Shown here in pieces: positions 1-5,317 of a DNA stretch of 6,458 nucleotides. Source of the stretch: Mycobacteriaceae bacterium (GTDB taxonomy: Bacteria; Actinomycetota; Actinomycetes; Mycobacteriales; Mycobacteriaceae); the NCBI GenBank assembly GCA_019242135.1, contig JAFAWC010000586.1:1-6458 (forward strand). Direction: 5' to 3'. The notes under the pieces were generated by a model. It saw only the letters and a list, made by a program, of their open reading frames with translations, did no database searches and had not been told where the DNA came from. Both the position numbers and the translations under genes were made by a program. Within the stretch, counting starts at the first letter, position 1, and every line of letters starts with the position of its first letter.

Positions 1-63
1 CCCGACCGCTACCGGGCGGCCATCGAGTGGTTCGCCGAAAACATCATCGAAAAGTGCCGGTAA
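1..63 (+). CDS. C-terminal end of an unidentified protein (5' end outside window)
   Basis: The first bases read in frame 1 as 20 codons ending in TAA at 61-63, giving PDRYRAAIEWFAENIIEKCR. The sequence looks like a normal amphipathic C-terminal helix with GC-rich codons, so it is probably the tail of a real gene entering from the left. There is too little sequence to name a family. It lies on the same strand as the LLM genes that follow, 115 bases before the LLM remnant, so it may belong to the same transcription unit. No hairpin with a T-run follows it. Confidence 0.55.
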   Translation, partial: PDRYRAAIEWFAENIIEKCR

Positions 64-178
64 CGACGATGGCCGGGCCACCCCAGCCCGTCGGACACCG
101 AGTGCTGATGCATGCTTCAAGTGACGGCGGTCGCCCCGGGGCGGCGGCCCGCCAGAGCACAGACAGAGGACAGCCACG
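64..178. other. Spacer between the upstream gene tail and the LLM remnant
   Basis: This 115-base stretch holds no convincing gene, terminator or promoter. A 37-codon open frame (ATG at 69, TGA at 180-182) crosses it, but it has no ribosome binding site, uses poor codons for this genome (AGA, GGA, several A- or T-ending codons) and resembles nothing I know. The only clear signal is AGAGGA at 165-170, which is the ribosome binding site for the GTG at 179. Confidence 0.5.
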
Positions 179-265
179 GTGAAGCTTTCAGGTGTCGGTG
201 TGTGGAGTTCGCAGCTGCGCTACGGCGACGAGACCGAGTTGGCCGAGGCGGCCGCACTCCGATAG
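179..265 (+). pseudogene. N-terminal remnant of an LLM-class F420-dependent oxidoreductase
   Basis: A GTG start at 179, preceded by AGAGGA eight bases upstream, opens a 28-residue frame that ends at TAG 263-265. Its product begins MKLSGVGVWSSQLRYGD and continues with ETELAEAAAL. That pattern (GVGVWSS-LR-GD followed by an acidic/alanine helix) is the characteristic first strand and helix of one branch of luciferase-like F420-dependent oxidoreductases, which normally run to nearly 300 residues. The match stops where the family would continue with an ELEELGY-like segment, and the next gene's ribosome binding site begins almost at once. I read it as what is left after an internal deletion removed about 90% of an LLM gene. 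The family match is from memory of its N-terminal signature, not an alignment. A small leader ORF is the alternative, but the resemblance makes that less likely. Confidence 0.6.
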
Positions 266-283
266 CCAGGAGAGAGGACCCCC

Positions 284-1219
284 ATGACCGGTCTCGACAT
301 CGGCGTGTACATCCCGCAGATGGCGTTCTCCTATCAGGAGGTCCTGCACCGTGCGCTGCGCTGTGAAGAGCTCGGCGTCGGGTCGGTGTGGCTCTATGAC
401 CACCTGTACGGGCCTGGAGCGCCCAACGTTCCGTCGCTGGAAGCCTGGACACTGGCGACAGCGTTGCTGGCTCGAACACAGCGGCTTCGTATCGGACACA
501 TGGTGTTGTGCAACCAATTTCGTCATCCGACGGTGCTGGCCAAGATGGCGACCACGCTCGATCAGATTTCCGCGGGGCGACTGCAACTCGGTCTCGGCAG
601 CGGCTCCATCGAAGACGAACACCATCGCGCCGGCCTACCTTGGGGCACCTTTCGCGAGCGGTCGGAACGGATGGCCGAGACTCTGCAGATTCTGCATCAG
701 GCGTTCGCCAGTGGCACAGTCGATTTCACCGGCCAGCACTACACCGTGCATGACATGCCAATCGTTCCCGGGCCGGTTCAGCAACCGCGCCCACCGATCA
801 TCGTCGGCGGCGTCGGCGAGAAGTACACGCTGCCGCTGGTCGCGCGCTACGCCGATGTCTGGAACGTTCCGACCTATGCGCTGGCCGAGCTCGACCACAA
901 GCTGTCGGTGTTGCGATCGATCTGCGAAGACGTCGGCCGCGATCCCGCATCCATCGTGTTGTCGGTCGAGGCGGTCATGGCGCTCGCCCCCGATGAGGCG
1001 TCATTGGCGAAAGTGCGCGAGGTCGCCGAGCGGCGCTTCGGCGGGCGCGGGTTCGGCCTGCACGACGGTGGGCTGATCGGCACACCACCGGCCATTATTG
1101 ATCGGCTCCGCGAGCTGCAGCGGCTCGGATTCGGTCAAATCGTGCTGTTCACCCATGACCGCGCATCAGACGAGACGCTCGGGCTGTTCGCGTCGGAAGT
1201 GCTGCCCGCACTGAGCTGA
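284..1219 (+). CDS. LLM-class (luciferase-like) F420-dependent oxidoreductase
   Basis: This 311-residue protein has the length and layout of a bacterial-luciferase-fold (TIM-barrel) oxidoreductase. These enzymes use coenzyme F420 or FMN for hydride transfer to, or oxygenation of, organic substrates in the cytoplasm. Visible landmarks are the first strand LDIGVYIPQ (4-11), helix and strand EELGVGSVWLYDHL (28-41), the conserved EAW (53-55), the RIGHMVLCNQFRHP segment (69-82), LDQISAGRLQLGLGSGS (92-108), the GTFRERSERMAETLQIL helix (121-137), and PPIIVGGVGEKYTLPLVARYAD (170-191), where the cofactor phosphate is usually bound. The ATG at 284 is chosen because AGGAGAGAGG (268-277) precedes it by six bases. 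In actinobacteria this branch usually uses F420, which is an inference here. The substrate is unknown. It follows the LLM remnant by 18 bases and may have been expressed with it. Confidence 0.9.
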   Translation: MTGLDIGVYIPQMAFSYQEVLHRALRCEELGVGSVWLYDHLYGPGAPNVPSLEAWTLATALLARTQRLRIGHMVLCNQFRHPTVLAKMATTLDQISAGRLQLGLGSGSIEDEHHRAGLPWGTFRERSERMAETLQILHQAFASGTVDFTGQHYTVHDMPIVPGPVQQPRPPIIVGGVGEKYTLPLVARYADVWNVPTYALAELDHKLSVLRSICEDVGRDPASIVLSVEAVMALAPDEASLAKVREVAERRFGGRGFGLHDGGLIGTPPAIIDRLRELQRLGFGQIVLFTHDRASDETLGLFASEVLPALS

Positions 1220-1363
1220 GCCACCGGCTGCCGCGACACGCAATCCGTGGCGACGACACGCCGCGAAGGGCCGCCCAGCGTTCAGTTTCGCGAGGCAACC
1301 GCCGACAACCCGTGAGAACCGCGAGAACAGCAGTGCGGCGACAGTCCCGCCACAGCGTTCCGC

Positions 1364-1379
1364 TAGGTTGCTTTACAGT
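1364..1379 (+). promoter_or_regulatory. Possible promoter -10 region for the SDR gene
   Basis: Two overlapping candidates fit the mycobacterial TANNNT consensus: TAGGTT at 1364-1369 and TACAGT at 1374-1379. They lie 75-90 bases ahead of the SDR start, in the most AT-rich part of the spacer. Neither has a recognisable TTGACA-like -35 element at the right distance, so the choice is uncertain. Confidence 0.25.
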
Positions 1380-1409
1380 CCGACCACTATTTGGAAACGA
1401 TCACCCGCT

Positions 1410-1436
1410 GCGAAGAGTGCGAAGAGCGCGACGAGC
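1410..1436 (+). repeat. Three tandem 9-base repeats before the SDR ribosome binding site
   Basis: The units are GCGAAGAGT (1410-1418), GCGAAGAGC (1419-1427) and GCGACGAGC (1428-1436). They differ by one or two bases and follow each other without a gap. They end seven bases before the AAAGGAAG ribosome binding site, so they would lie in the 5' untranslated leader if transcription starts near 1370-1390. They could be a repeated protein-binding half-site or a replication-slippage product; nothing in the sequence decides between these. Confidence 0.7.
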
Positions 1437-1454
1437 GAATGGAAAGGAAGCCAC

Positions 1455-2213
1455 ATGGAGATCGCGAATAAAAAGGCGGTGATCGTCGGCGGCGCGTCCG
1501 GTTTCGGCCGCGCGACCGCGGAGGTGTTGGCGAAACGCGGCGCCGACGTGGCGATACTGGACCGGCCGCAGTCGAAGGGTCAGGAAGTAGCCGACGGCCT
1601 GGGCCTGACGTTTTACCCCGTCGACGTCACCGACTTCACCGGCACCGAACAGGTGTTACAGCAGGCGATCGACGCCCTCGGCGGACTTCACATCGCTGTG
1701 ACGACCGCGGGTGGCGGCACCGCCGAACGCACGGTGAAGAAATCCGGCCCGCACAGCCTGGACTCGTTTCGATCTTCGGTCGATCTCAACCTCATTGGCA
1801 CGTTCAACGTCAGCCGGTTATCCGCGTGGCACATGAGCACCAACCAGCCTGAGGACGACGAACGCGGCGTGATCATCAACACCGCGTCGATCGCGGCGTT
1901 CGAAGGACAGATTGGTCAGGTGGCGTACACGGCCAGTAAGGCCGCGATCGCGGGGATGTGCCTGACAATGGCCCGCGACTTGGGCAGCCTGGGCATTCGC
2001 GTGTTGGCGATCGCCCCGAGCTTGTTTGCCACCGGGTTGACCGAAGGCATCCCCGACGAGTTCGCCGCCGCGCTGACGAAAGACGCCGCATTCCCGCGCA
2101 GGTTGGGGCGTCCGGAGGAGTACGCGAAACTGGCCGTCGCGATCGTCGAGAACCAGATGCTCAACGGTCAATGCATCCGCCTGGACGCCGGGCAGCGTTT
2201 CGCCCCCAAGTGA
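1455..2213 (+). CDS. Short-chain dehydrogenase/reductase (classical SDR, NAD-type)
   Basis: The 252-residue product is a complete classical SDR, a soluble Rossmann-fold enzyme interconverting alcohols and ketones. Visible features are the dinucleotide loop GGASGFGR (12-19), an acidic residue at the end of strand 2 (ILDRP, Asp36) favouring NAD over NADP, VDVTD (56-60), TTAGGG (83-88) in place of the usual NNAG, the structural Asn112 in NLIGTFN, and the catalytic set Ser145, Tyr158, Lys162 (YTASK). The C-terminal part reads AIAPSLFATGL, with the Pro-Gly turn changed to Pro-Ser. The segment after the active site resembles type-2 3-hydroxyacyl-CoA / 17-beta-hydroxysteroid dehydrogenases, so an acyl-CoA or steroid substrate is possible but inferred. 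The ATG at 1455 is chosen over an in-frame TTG at 1368 because AAAGGAAG (1443-1450) sits four bases ahead of it and the protein then begins right at strand 1. Confidence 0.9.
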   Translation: MEIANKKAVIVGGASGFGRATAEVLAKRGADVAILDRPQSKGQEVADGLGLTFYPVDVTDFTGTEQVLQQAIDALGGLHIAVTTAGGGTAERTVKKSGPHSLDSFRSSVDLNLIGTFNVSRLSAWHMSTNQPEDDERGVIINTASIAAFEGQIGQVAYTASKAAIAGMCLTMARDLGSLGIRVLAIAPSLFATGLTEGIPDEFAAALTKDAAFPRRLGRPEEYAKLAVAIVENQMLNGQCIRLDAGQRFAPK

Positions 2214-2214
2214 T

Positions 2215-3033
2215 CTAACGCGAGCCGCCCATCGCGGCGCCGCTGGCCGCCATCATCAGTTGCACCGCCTGATTGCGAGTCATCGAGCCCAGCATTTGGT
2301 ATGCGGCGCGCATGTTCTCGCCGACAATCCACGTCGGTCCGTTGCCGAGGTTGTCGAATGCCTCGGAGATGACGTCGACCACGGCAGCGGCATCCGGCGG
2401 TACCGCGTCGGGTGTGCCTATCTGGCCCCGGCTGAATTCAAGCCGTCGCAACGCCGGTGTGTCGGTCTTGCCGAGGATCAGGCCCAGCACGTCGACACCC
2501 TTGTCGTGCAGCTCGGCCCACAGCGCTTCGGCGAACACCATGTCGAACGCTTTGGTGGCGGAGTACGTAGCCATGTTGGGTCCACCGGCGAACCCGGCAC
2601 CCGACCCGAAGATGACGATTCCGCCGCTACCTCGCTCGACCATCGCCGGGGCGAAATGGTGACACAGTTGCACGGGCACCACGCAATTGCGCTGCACCAT
2701 TGATTCGGCAGCCTCCACCGAATTCGACAGAAAGGGCTCGAACGTGGCGTCCGCGCCCGCGCAGTGCACCACGCAGCCGACGTCGAGATCGGCGGTGGCC
2801 GAGACGACCGTCTCGATCGCCCCAGACGAGGCGAGATCAACTGCGACAGCACGTGTTTCAACTCCGCACCGGGTTTGAATGCCGGCCGCGACCTCGTCGA
2901 GCACCGCTTGCCGACGCGCGAGCAACACGACACTGACACCTCGCTCCGCGAGTCCTTCCGCGAACGCGGCGCCCACGCCATCCGAGGCACCGGCGACCAC
3001 TGCCCACGGTCCGTACTTGGTTGCGAAAGTCAT
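2215..3033 (-). CDS. Short-chain dehydrogenase/reductase (second SDR)
   Basis: This 272-residue protein is a second, only distantly related SDR. It shows the cofactor loop GASDGVG (15-21), Arg40-Arg41 at the end of strand 2 (a pattern favouring NADP), VDLASS (65-70), HCAG (90-93) in place of NNAG, Asn116, and the catalytic Ser144, Tyr157 and Lys161 (YSATK). After strand 6 it has LILGKTDTPAL instead of the usual Pro-Gly motif. It also has a roughly 70-residue C-terminal extension rich in Ala and Met (PTWIVGENMRAAYQML onward) that is more hydrophobic than in minimal SDRs. It is the last gene of a leftward operon: its ATG overlaps the stop of the NTF2-like gene as ATGA (3030-3033), implying translational coupling. 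Its stop (TAG, 2215-2217) is one base from the stop of the convergent SDR. The substrate is not deducible. Confidence 0.9.
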   Translation of the reverse strand: MTFATKYGPWAVVAGASDGVGAAFAEGLAERGVSVVLLARRQAVLDEVAAGIQTRCGVETRAVAVDLASSGAIETVVSATADLDVGCVVHCAGADATFEPFLSNSVEAAESMVQRNCVVPVQLCHHFAPAMVERGSGGIVIFGSGAGFAGGPNMATYSATKAFDMVFAEALWAELHDKGVDVLGLILGKTDTPALRRLEFSRGQIGTPDAVPPDAAAVVDVISEAFDNLGNGPTWIVGENMRAAYQMLGSMTRNQAVQLMMAASGAAMGGSR

Positions 3034-3443
3034 GGCTGTCCTACCTCACCTACGGCGGTCACTCGCACGGACGTGAAGCGACGACGGGCGATGCGCCAGC
3101 CATCGCCGGCCCTGACGATCTCGTCGTCGTAGTAACCGATCGCGTTCACACCGGACTTGTTGTCGGCGGCCATGATAAGACCATCGACGTAGGTGCGGGC
3201 CTCCGCACGGTTTCCGTCGACTGTGATCGCCTGGTTTGTCAAGCGGTGCAGGGTGTGTCCGGCCGCCGAATGCGACAGCTCCATGAACTCGGTGATCGCG
3301 TCGACGCCGTGGAAGGTGCCGATCTCGCCGTAGTCCAGTTCGCAGTCGTCAGTGAACACCGTACGGAAAAGCAGCCAGTCACGCCGGTCAATGCCGCTGG
3401 CATAGCGTAGGAGTACCTCGGCGATATCTTCTCGGTCAGTCAC
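3030..3443 (-). CDS. NTF2-like / SnoaL-like domain protein
   Basis: The 137-residue product has the size and pattern of an NTF2-fold (cystatin-like alpha+beta cone) protein of the SnoaL type: helix DREDIAEVLLRYASGID (3-19), DWLLFRTVFTDDCELDYG (22-39), a HGVDAITEFM helix (45-54), AGHTLHRLTN (61-70), strands with EARTYVDGLIMA (81-92), and GWRIARRRFTSVRV (115-128). Such proteins are small dehydratases, isomerases or ring-modifying enzymes, or have no known activity. Tyr14, Asp19, His63 and His66 are candidate pocket residues. The GTG start at 3443 is supported by GGAG seven bases upstream (3451-3454). It overlaps the TGA of the truncated MDR gene as GTGA and overlaps the downstream SDR as ATGA. 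This is the layout of a tightly coupled operon whose first gene has been cut away, so expression may have been lost or taken over by another promoter. Confidence 0.85.
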   Translation of the reverse strand: MTDREDIAEVLLRYASGIDRRDWLLFRTVFTDDCELDYGEIGTFHGVDAITEFMELSHSAAGHTLHRLTNQAITVDGNRAEARTYVDGLIMAADNKSGVNAIGYYDDEIVRAGDGWRIARRRFTSVRVTAVGEVGQP

Positions 3444-3643
3444 CTGGTGTCTCCATTCGGATGCACGATGATTCGCGGGGGCCCCTCGGACTTTCGAACG
3501 AGCTCGATTGCATCAGGAACCTCGTCGAGCGTGATGATCCGACCGACGCTGGGCAGGGGATCCAGCCGCCCGGACGCGATCGCATCGAGTGTGCCGTACC
3601 AGTCTTGGGGCATCGGACCGCCAGAGTCAACCCATTCCCGGAT
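3440..3643 (-). pseudogene. C-terminal remnant of a medium-chain (zinc-type) dehydrogenase/reductase
   Basis: On the minus strand, about 67 codons ending at TGA 3442-3440 read like the end of a zinc-containing alcohol dehydrogenase / quinone reductase-like MDR. The helix-turn WYGTLDAIASGRLDPLPSVG is followed by RIITLDEVPDAIELVRKSEG and then PPRIIVHPNGDTR. Family members have about 330-370 residues, so roughly the first four fifths, including the catalytic and most of the nucleotide-binding domain, are missing. Upstream of about 3645 the same frame stays open but loses all resemblance, because the opposite strand now encodes the start of an IclR regulator. No start codon with a ribosome binding site is available. 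Its end fits the NTF2-like gene through a GTGA overlap, so it was the operon's upstream member. The call rests on remembered family patterns. Confidence 0.7.
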
Positions 3644-3645
3644 CG

Positions 3646-4514
3646 ATGTCGGCGCCGACCGTTCGCGTGCTCGATGTAATCGAGTTGCTCGCCCAGCCGG
3701 GGAATGAACGCCTCCGGTTCTCTGACATCGTCCGCGAACTTGGCTTAACGCAGGCCACGACCCACGCCATCTTGACGACGTTGTGCGGCCGGGGCTGGCT
3801 GACTCGCGATCTGAAAGACAAGACGTTTTCTCTTGGGCCGGCGCTCAGCGTCGTGGCCGAACGCGCAGACAAGGCACGACCGGTCGTCCGAGCGGCGCGC
3901 GCTGCGGTGCAACAACTTTCACAGGAGTTTGGTTACCCCGCCTCGGTGGTCGAACGCGCGGCGACTCGTTGGTCATTACGGGTTTCGAGGGCGCCGCCGA
4001 GGCACAGCGTTCCGGCATCGGTGACCGCATTCCCCACGCCCCGCCCTTCGGCGTTGCGTTCGCCGCGTGGGACACCGACGAACAACAGCGCGAGTGGATG
4101 CGGCGCGCCGCAACCGGCAATTCCGCTTTGACGCGACGCCTCGAACAAGTCCTTGCCCGAACTCGCGAGCGGGGATTCGACGTGGACTGGACCACCCCTG
4201 CTTTGGCGCAGGCCGCCCAACTCGTCGGCGCGCTGCAGCGGGAGGGCATGCCCGCTCACGTCCGCGAGATCATGGATCAACTCGTCGTCGAATACACGAC
4301 GATCGGCTTTCTTTCAGACGACGACCCCGCCCGCAAGGCTCAACCCATCGCCACCATCGCCGCGCCTGTTTTCAACGACCTCGAGCAGGTCGCGCTGATC
4401 ATTTGTCTGCATCCGCTGCGCGCGTTGACGCTGCGCCGGCTCAACACCATCGGGCGGCGGCTGACCCGGGCCACCGCCGCTATTTCTGTGCGCTCAGCAT
4501 CCCGACTCGTATAG
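3646..4514 (+). pseudogene. IclR-family transcriptional regulator interrupted by a one-base frameshift
   Basis: The N-terminal part starting at ATG 3646 is a typical IclR winged helix-turn-helix: TVRVLDVIELLAQPGNERL (5-23), helix-turn-helix FSDIVRELGLTQATTHAIL (25-43), and wing GWLTRDLKDKTFSLGPAL (50-67). The linker helix and start of the effector domain follow (QLSQEFGYPASVVERA, to residue 105). In this frame the protein becomes nonsense after about 3960 and stops at 4129-4131 (161 residues). The family sequence continues one frame over from 3960 (GDSLVITGFEGAAEAQRSGI, then DEQQREWMRRA, PAHVREIMDQLVVEYTTIGF and IATIAAPVFNDLEQVALIIC) to TAG 4512-4514. One extra G in GCGCGGCGAC near 3958-3961 would restore a 289-residue regulator. 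IclR proteins control nearby catabolic genes, so the leftward operon is a likely former target. No ribosome binding site is evident, and the start sits at the MDR break point. A sequencing error cannot be excluded. Confidence 0.8.
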
Positions 4515-5204
4515 CGGATTCCACTTACCTTTGAACCAGAACCCCCACTGCTGCTGGTTCTGGTCGAATATCGGTGTGACGGTTTGATTTTCATACTGAA
4601 ACGGCGGCGGGACCGGCGCGTCGTGTGGGAGGAGCTGACATGTCTGCCCGGTGTCGACGGAAGTGTCGTCGGATGTGTTGTCCTGTAATTGCCACCACCA
4701 CCATGGCTGCGGCGGCGGCGGGCGGTGGCGCTTATCGTCTTGATCCCCGTCGGGCTCCTGGTCCGGGCGTTGGTCACGTGGTCCCGCATTGCTGCTGGCC
4801 GGCGGCGAAGCGCCGGGACTACCCGGAACACTGTTCAGCGGTTGGCCCCCGGGCACATTACTGCTCGGCGGTTGGCCGCCCGGGCTGCTCTGTGGTGCGC
4901 TGGGACCGGTGTTCGCCGACGGGATCTGCGAGACGTCAACCGGCGGTGCCGACGGCGCCGACGGAATGGACGGGATGTCGATCGACGGGATGGACGGGAT
5001 GTCGATCGACGGCATCGACGACACCGATGACGACCCCGTGTCGCTGGGGCCCGACGGTGACGGTTCGGGGTCGCTCGGCGCCATCGGGAACGGTCCCGAG
5101 GCGACCGCCGGCATCGCGGATGCCATCGCCATCGGCGCAGCGAGCAAAGCGAGGTCGATTCCGGTCGCGATCGTGGCGCTGAGAATGACTTGTCTGGTTG
5201 TCAC
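4494..5204 (-). CDS. Secreted Ser/Pro-rich protein with Trp-rich two-cysteine C-terminus, function unknown
   Basis: This 236-residue protein has an N-terminal hydrophobic segment (about 6-28) after a single Arg, then small-residue sites (AMA-SA near 28, AVASG near 33-37) suiting signal peptidase I, so export is likely. The core contains an Asp (17), which makes the signal somewhat atypical. Residues 35-150 are low complexity, dominated by Pro and Ser, with SIDIPSIP repeated twice (66-81) and two PGGQP motifs (108-122). A charged stretch (143-161) and PPPPQPWWWWQLQ (163-174) lead to a compact C-terminal part with Cys189 and Cys236 (the last residue), possibly disulfide-linked, and the aromatic WGFWFKGKWNPLYESGC. 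The layout suggests a cell-envelope protein with a Pro-rich spacer through the wall and a small terminal module. I do not recognise a named family. The GTG start at 5204 has AGGAG seven bases upstream. The 3' end overlaps the IclR gene by 21 bases. Confidence 0.8.
   Translation of the reverse strand: MTTRQVILSATIATGIDLALLAAPMAMASAMPAVASGPFPMAPSDPEPSPSGPSDTGSSSVSSMPSIDIPSIPSIDIPSIPSAPSAPPVDVSQIPSANTGPSAPQSSPGGQPPSSNVPGGQPLNSVPGSPGASPPASSNAGPRDQRPDQEPDGDQDDKRHRPPPPQPWWWWQLQDNTSDDTSVDTGQTCQLLPHDAPVPPPFQYENQTVTPIFDQNQQQWGFWFKGKWNPLYESGC
4962..5009 (-). repeat. 24-base tandem repeat encoding SIDIPSIP twice
   Basis: Two 24-base units (4962-4985 and 4986-5009) lie head to tail and differ at a single base. 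Each encodes the octapeptide SIDIPSIP in the Pro/Ser region of the secreted protein. Such near-identical in-frame units can gain or lose copies by slippage without breaking the frame, so copy number may differ between strains. Confidence 0.85.
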
Positions 5205-5239
5205 GGCATGACTCCTGGGTCAGCCCCCTCTATGCCGGC

Positions 5240-5245
5240 ACCGTA
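5240..5245 (-). promoter_or_regulatory. Possible -10 element for the Ser/Pro-rich protein gene
   Basis: On the minus strand TACGGT (5245 to 5240) fits the mycobacterial TANNNT hexamer. Transcription would start around 5233, giving a leader of about 29 bases that includes the AGGAG ribosome binding site. No good -35 element is visible at the usual distance. Confidence 0.25.
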
Positions 5246-5303
5246 CAAAGCGGGCCTGTCACGTCCCTCCGACGCGGCTGTCAGTTCGCATCGGCTCAGC
5301 GGG

Positions 5304-5309
5304 TACCTT
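5304..5309 (+). promoter_or_regulatory. Probable -10 element giving a leaderless PAP2 transcript
   Basis: TACCTT matches TANNNT and ends eight bases before the ATG at 5318, so transcription would start at or within a few bases of the start codon. No purine-rich ribosome binding site lies ahead of this ATG. Both facts fit the leaderless mRNAs that are common in mycobacteria. The -35 region is not conserved. Confidence 0.45.
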
Positions 5310-5317
5310 TGACCGCA

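Larger units (their letters stand above)
1220..1454. other. Intergenic spacer upstream of the SDR gene
   Basis: This 235-base gap lies between the LLM oxidoreductase and the first SDR. It has no plausible gene and no strong hairpin-plus-T terminator after the LLM stop (only a 4-bp GGCG/CGCC stem near 1249-1262). Its right half holds weak promoter-like hexamers (TAGGTT 1364-1369, TACAGT 1374-1379), a more AT-rich patch at 1367-1402, and three head-to-tail 9-base repeats (1410-1436) just before the SDR ribosome binding site. This suggests the SDR has its own promoter rather than depending on the LLM transcript. Confidence 0.55.

Noticed and set aside
69..182. 37-codon ORF overlapping the LLM stub start by GTGA
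   Set aside because: It has no ribosome binding site, codon use is unlike the neighbouring genes, and its Gly/Pro/Arg-rich product resembles nothing. The 4-base overlap is probably chance.
1249..1262. Terminator after the LLM oxidoreductase gene
   Set aside because: The stem is only four base pairs and no T-run follows, so it does not support an intrinsic terminator.
1276..1360. Pair of CAGCGTTC octamers (1276-1283 and 1353-1360) as regulatory sites
   Set aside because: Two short matches 77 bases apart in GC-rich DNA can arise by chance, and neither is palindromic or near a convincing promoter.
1368..1454. Extended N-terminus of the first SDR from TTG 1368
   Set aside because: No ribosome binding site precedes TTG 1368. 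ATG 1455 has a good one and starts the protein exactly at the first Rossmann strand.
3436..3630. 64-codon minus-strand ORF ending at 3436 as a gene
   Set aside because: It is out of frame with the MDR-like remnant in the same DNA, which has clear family character and fits the GTGA junction.
3950..3975. Programmed -1 ribosomal frameshift in the IclR gene
   Set aside because: The junction GCGCGGCGAC has no slippery heptamer of the X-XXY-YYZ type and I see no obvious downstream pseudoknot. IclR regulators are not known to need frameshifting. A one-base deletion or sequencing error is simpler.
4625..5182. Long + strand open frames antisense to the Ser/Pro-rich gene
   Set aside because: They are Arg/Gly/Cys-rich shadow frames of a Pro/Ser-rich GC-rich gene. 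The minus-strand frame has a signal peptide, a ribosome binding site and coherent composition.
5198..5317. Extended N-terminus of PAP2 from 5198
   Set aside because: The extra 40 residues overlap the divergent gene's start and its ribosome binding site and have no hydrophobic or conserved character. ATG 5318 fits the -10 element.
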